Positions 62,613-64,000 of a stretch of DNA of 64,000 nucleotides are shown here, piece by piece. Position 1 is the first letter of the stretch; the number at the start of each line of letters is the position of its first letter. Position numbers and translations under genes: made by a program. This DNA comes from Caenorhabditis elegans (lineage: Eukaryota > Nematoda > Chromadorea > Rhabditida > Rhabditidae): positions 10,040,501-10,104,500 of the forward strand of contig NC_003280.10 in NCBI RefSeq assembly GCF_000002985.6. Direction: 5' to 3'. The notes below the pieces were generated by a model. It was not told where the DNA came from. It was given only the letters and a program-made list of their open reading frames with translations, and searched no databases.

Positions 62613-63607
62613 TTAGATTATTGATTCATTAACAATTTTCTCGATATCCTCGCTTCGGTCGACATTTACGACAACGGTGATTTTTGGCATTTTGTTATGG
62701 AGATCCGCCAGCTTAGTGAGAAAATTCGATGCAGCTTCGCCATGTCCACGAGAATAGCTTTTCAGACCAACAATTATTTTTTCATATGCTACAGCTTCTT
62801 CCAACTGCTCCAGAGCGACAAAGTATCGATCACGATCACCATCGAGCAGATCAACTATCATTATTAAGCCTTAATCTTTCAGTTTTCAGATGACGCAACA
62901 ATTATCGAAAAACTCACGCAATCCTTCAGAATAAATCGTAAGATCTTCAGTTCTGTCAATGATTTCTAAAAAGTCGCAATTATAACGAAGAATGTTTCTG
63001 TAAATTGAAGAAATTGTAGAATAACTAAATAATAGACTTACGATCGGGACGAAATTCGAGTGCTGTGGTTTTCGATGAACTTTCTCACTTCGTTTCGGTG
63101 ACACTCTGAAATAAGAAAAACGGAAATTTGTTGAATTTCCGAAAAGAAATACCTCGAATTTCCAATCTAAATGCCGGTATCATCTCAATTTGCAATGGAC
63201 GTTGTGATAGAACATGAACAATACACGTCGAGCAGTCAGCCAGGAACTCTATAAAATAAATTACAGATCTTAAACTCTTTAGATAAAGCTCAATACCAGG
63301 TCTTCTGACAGCTGAATCCTTTTCAATCCGCTTCACAGTCACTTCAAGTTCCCACTTTCGCTGAACAAGCTTCATATTCGGCAGAGCCGACAGTTTCACA
63401 ATGGCATCCTTATTTTTCTGCAGCCAATCGAGATCCAGCTTCTGGTTGGAGATTTTATACTCGAGGACTCGGACTCTTTTCACCACCTCGTTCTCCAATA
63501 CTTTGATTGCTTGATCCATTTCTCCCATTTCAAAATGTCGAAATCTCAGGAGCTCATTCTTTTTTTGGAAAAACGGCTCTCCGTCGTATGAGTATGTGGC
63601 AATTATT
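62613..63607 (-). CDS. Unrecognised protein, 3' part; gene continues beyond right edge
   Basis: Five exons (63607-63297, 63248-63153, 63105-63042, 62997-62918, 62869-62613) join in phase to 268 codons ending in NESII. The first exon is open to its acceptor (IIATYSYDGEPFFQKKNELL), so the true start lies further right, possibly outside the window. The sequence has alternating charged helices (MGEMDQAIKVLENEVVKRVR) and KLSALPNMKLVQRKWELEV. A central part follows with a Cys pair (DCSTCIVHVL) and IREC followed by HRNEVRKFIENHS. The last region is FLEIIDRTEDLTIYSEGLR. No signal peptide or membrane helix is seen, and I recognise no domain. The last intron uses a weak acceptor (GATTAAG), chosen because it keeps phase. 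Confidence 0.75.
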
Positions 63608-64000
63608 CTGAAATGTTATATTGATAAATCATTTACTATGTATTCATAAAGCTCTGTAGTTTGAACTTTACTATATGTACTGTAGTGGTACTGTAGGGTT
63701 ACTGTAGCTTCGGAATAAATTGGTGTTTGTGCTTTTTGAGAGGTATTCGGCAGGAATAAGTTTTGCTATTACTGTCAAACATTTATCACATGGAAAATTA
63801 AAAACAAATAAAATTTTGAGAATGTAATCTGGCTTCAAAAAAAATTCCAGAAACTTGGATATTTCAAAATGGCAAAATTCAAAATAATTACAAGTTTTTG
63901 CATATTCCGAAAGAAAAAAGAGAAACCAACTATTTACCAACCGAGTACTTTTTCCAAAATTCAAGTTTTTCCTGGACTACAGTAACCCTACAATAATTCC
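63608..64000. other. Right edge, probably intron with inverted repeat
   Basis: No exon visible. Three TACTGTAG units lie at 63678-63707. GTAGGGTTACTGTAG (63693-63707) is exactly inverted at 63977-63991, 15-bp arms framing 269 bp, which suggests a small palindromic repeat element within an intron of the right-edge gene. Confidence 0.5.

Overview
The window looks like nuclear DNA of a Caenorhabditis nematode, almost certainly C. elegans chromosome II. It is AT-rich, with short introns ending in the worm TTTTCAG acceptor. The gene set flp-4, stargazin-like stg-1, die-1, lact-2, pas-7 and puf-12 matches the C18D1-ZK945 neighbourhood as I remember it. Exon structures were built by hand from splice sites and reading phase, without transcript data.

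Left part (1-20 kb): the 3' part of an SPK-domain gene (+) enters from outside the window. It is followed by a MATH-BTB gene (-), a 9.5 kb non-coding stretch that contains a heat-shock-element cluster, and the FMRFamide-like neuropeptide gene flp-4 (+). Next is a TARP/stargazin-like gene (-). Its cytoplasmic tail is encoded by two exons lying 2.3 kb beyond its membrane exons. A complete SLC17-type transporter gene (+) sits inside that tail intron on the opposite strand.

Middle (20-54 kb): die-1 (-), a four-finger C2H2 transcription factor with six recognisable coding exons, followed by about 27 kb with no convincing coding gene. That interval holds mobile-element-like inverted repeats, a perfect 21-bp-arm hairpin, GA/CT-rich blocks and at least two exon-like segments on the minus strand that could be 5' untranslated exons of die-1. 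It is the natural place for die-1 and lact-2 cis-regulation.

Right part (54-64 kb): compact housekeeping genes. These are lact-2 (+, serine beta-lactamase-like), pas-7 (-, proteasome alpha-3), puf-12 (+, PUM3/Puf6-type nucleolar PUF protein) and the 3' part of an unrecognised gene (-) that runs off the right edge. pas-7 and puf-12 are divergent from a 475 bp shared region. lact-2/pas-7 and puf-12/last gene are convergent pairs.

I saw no tRNA, rRNA, CRISPR or bacterial-type feature.
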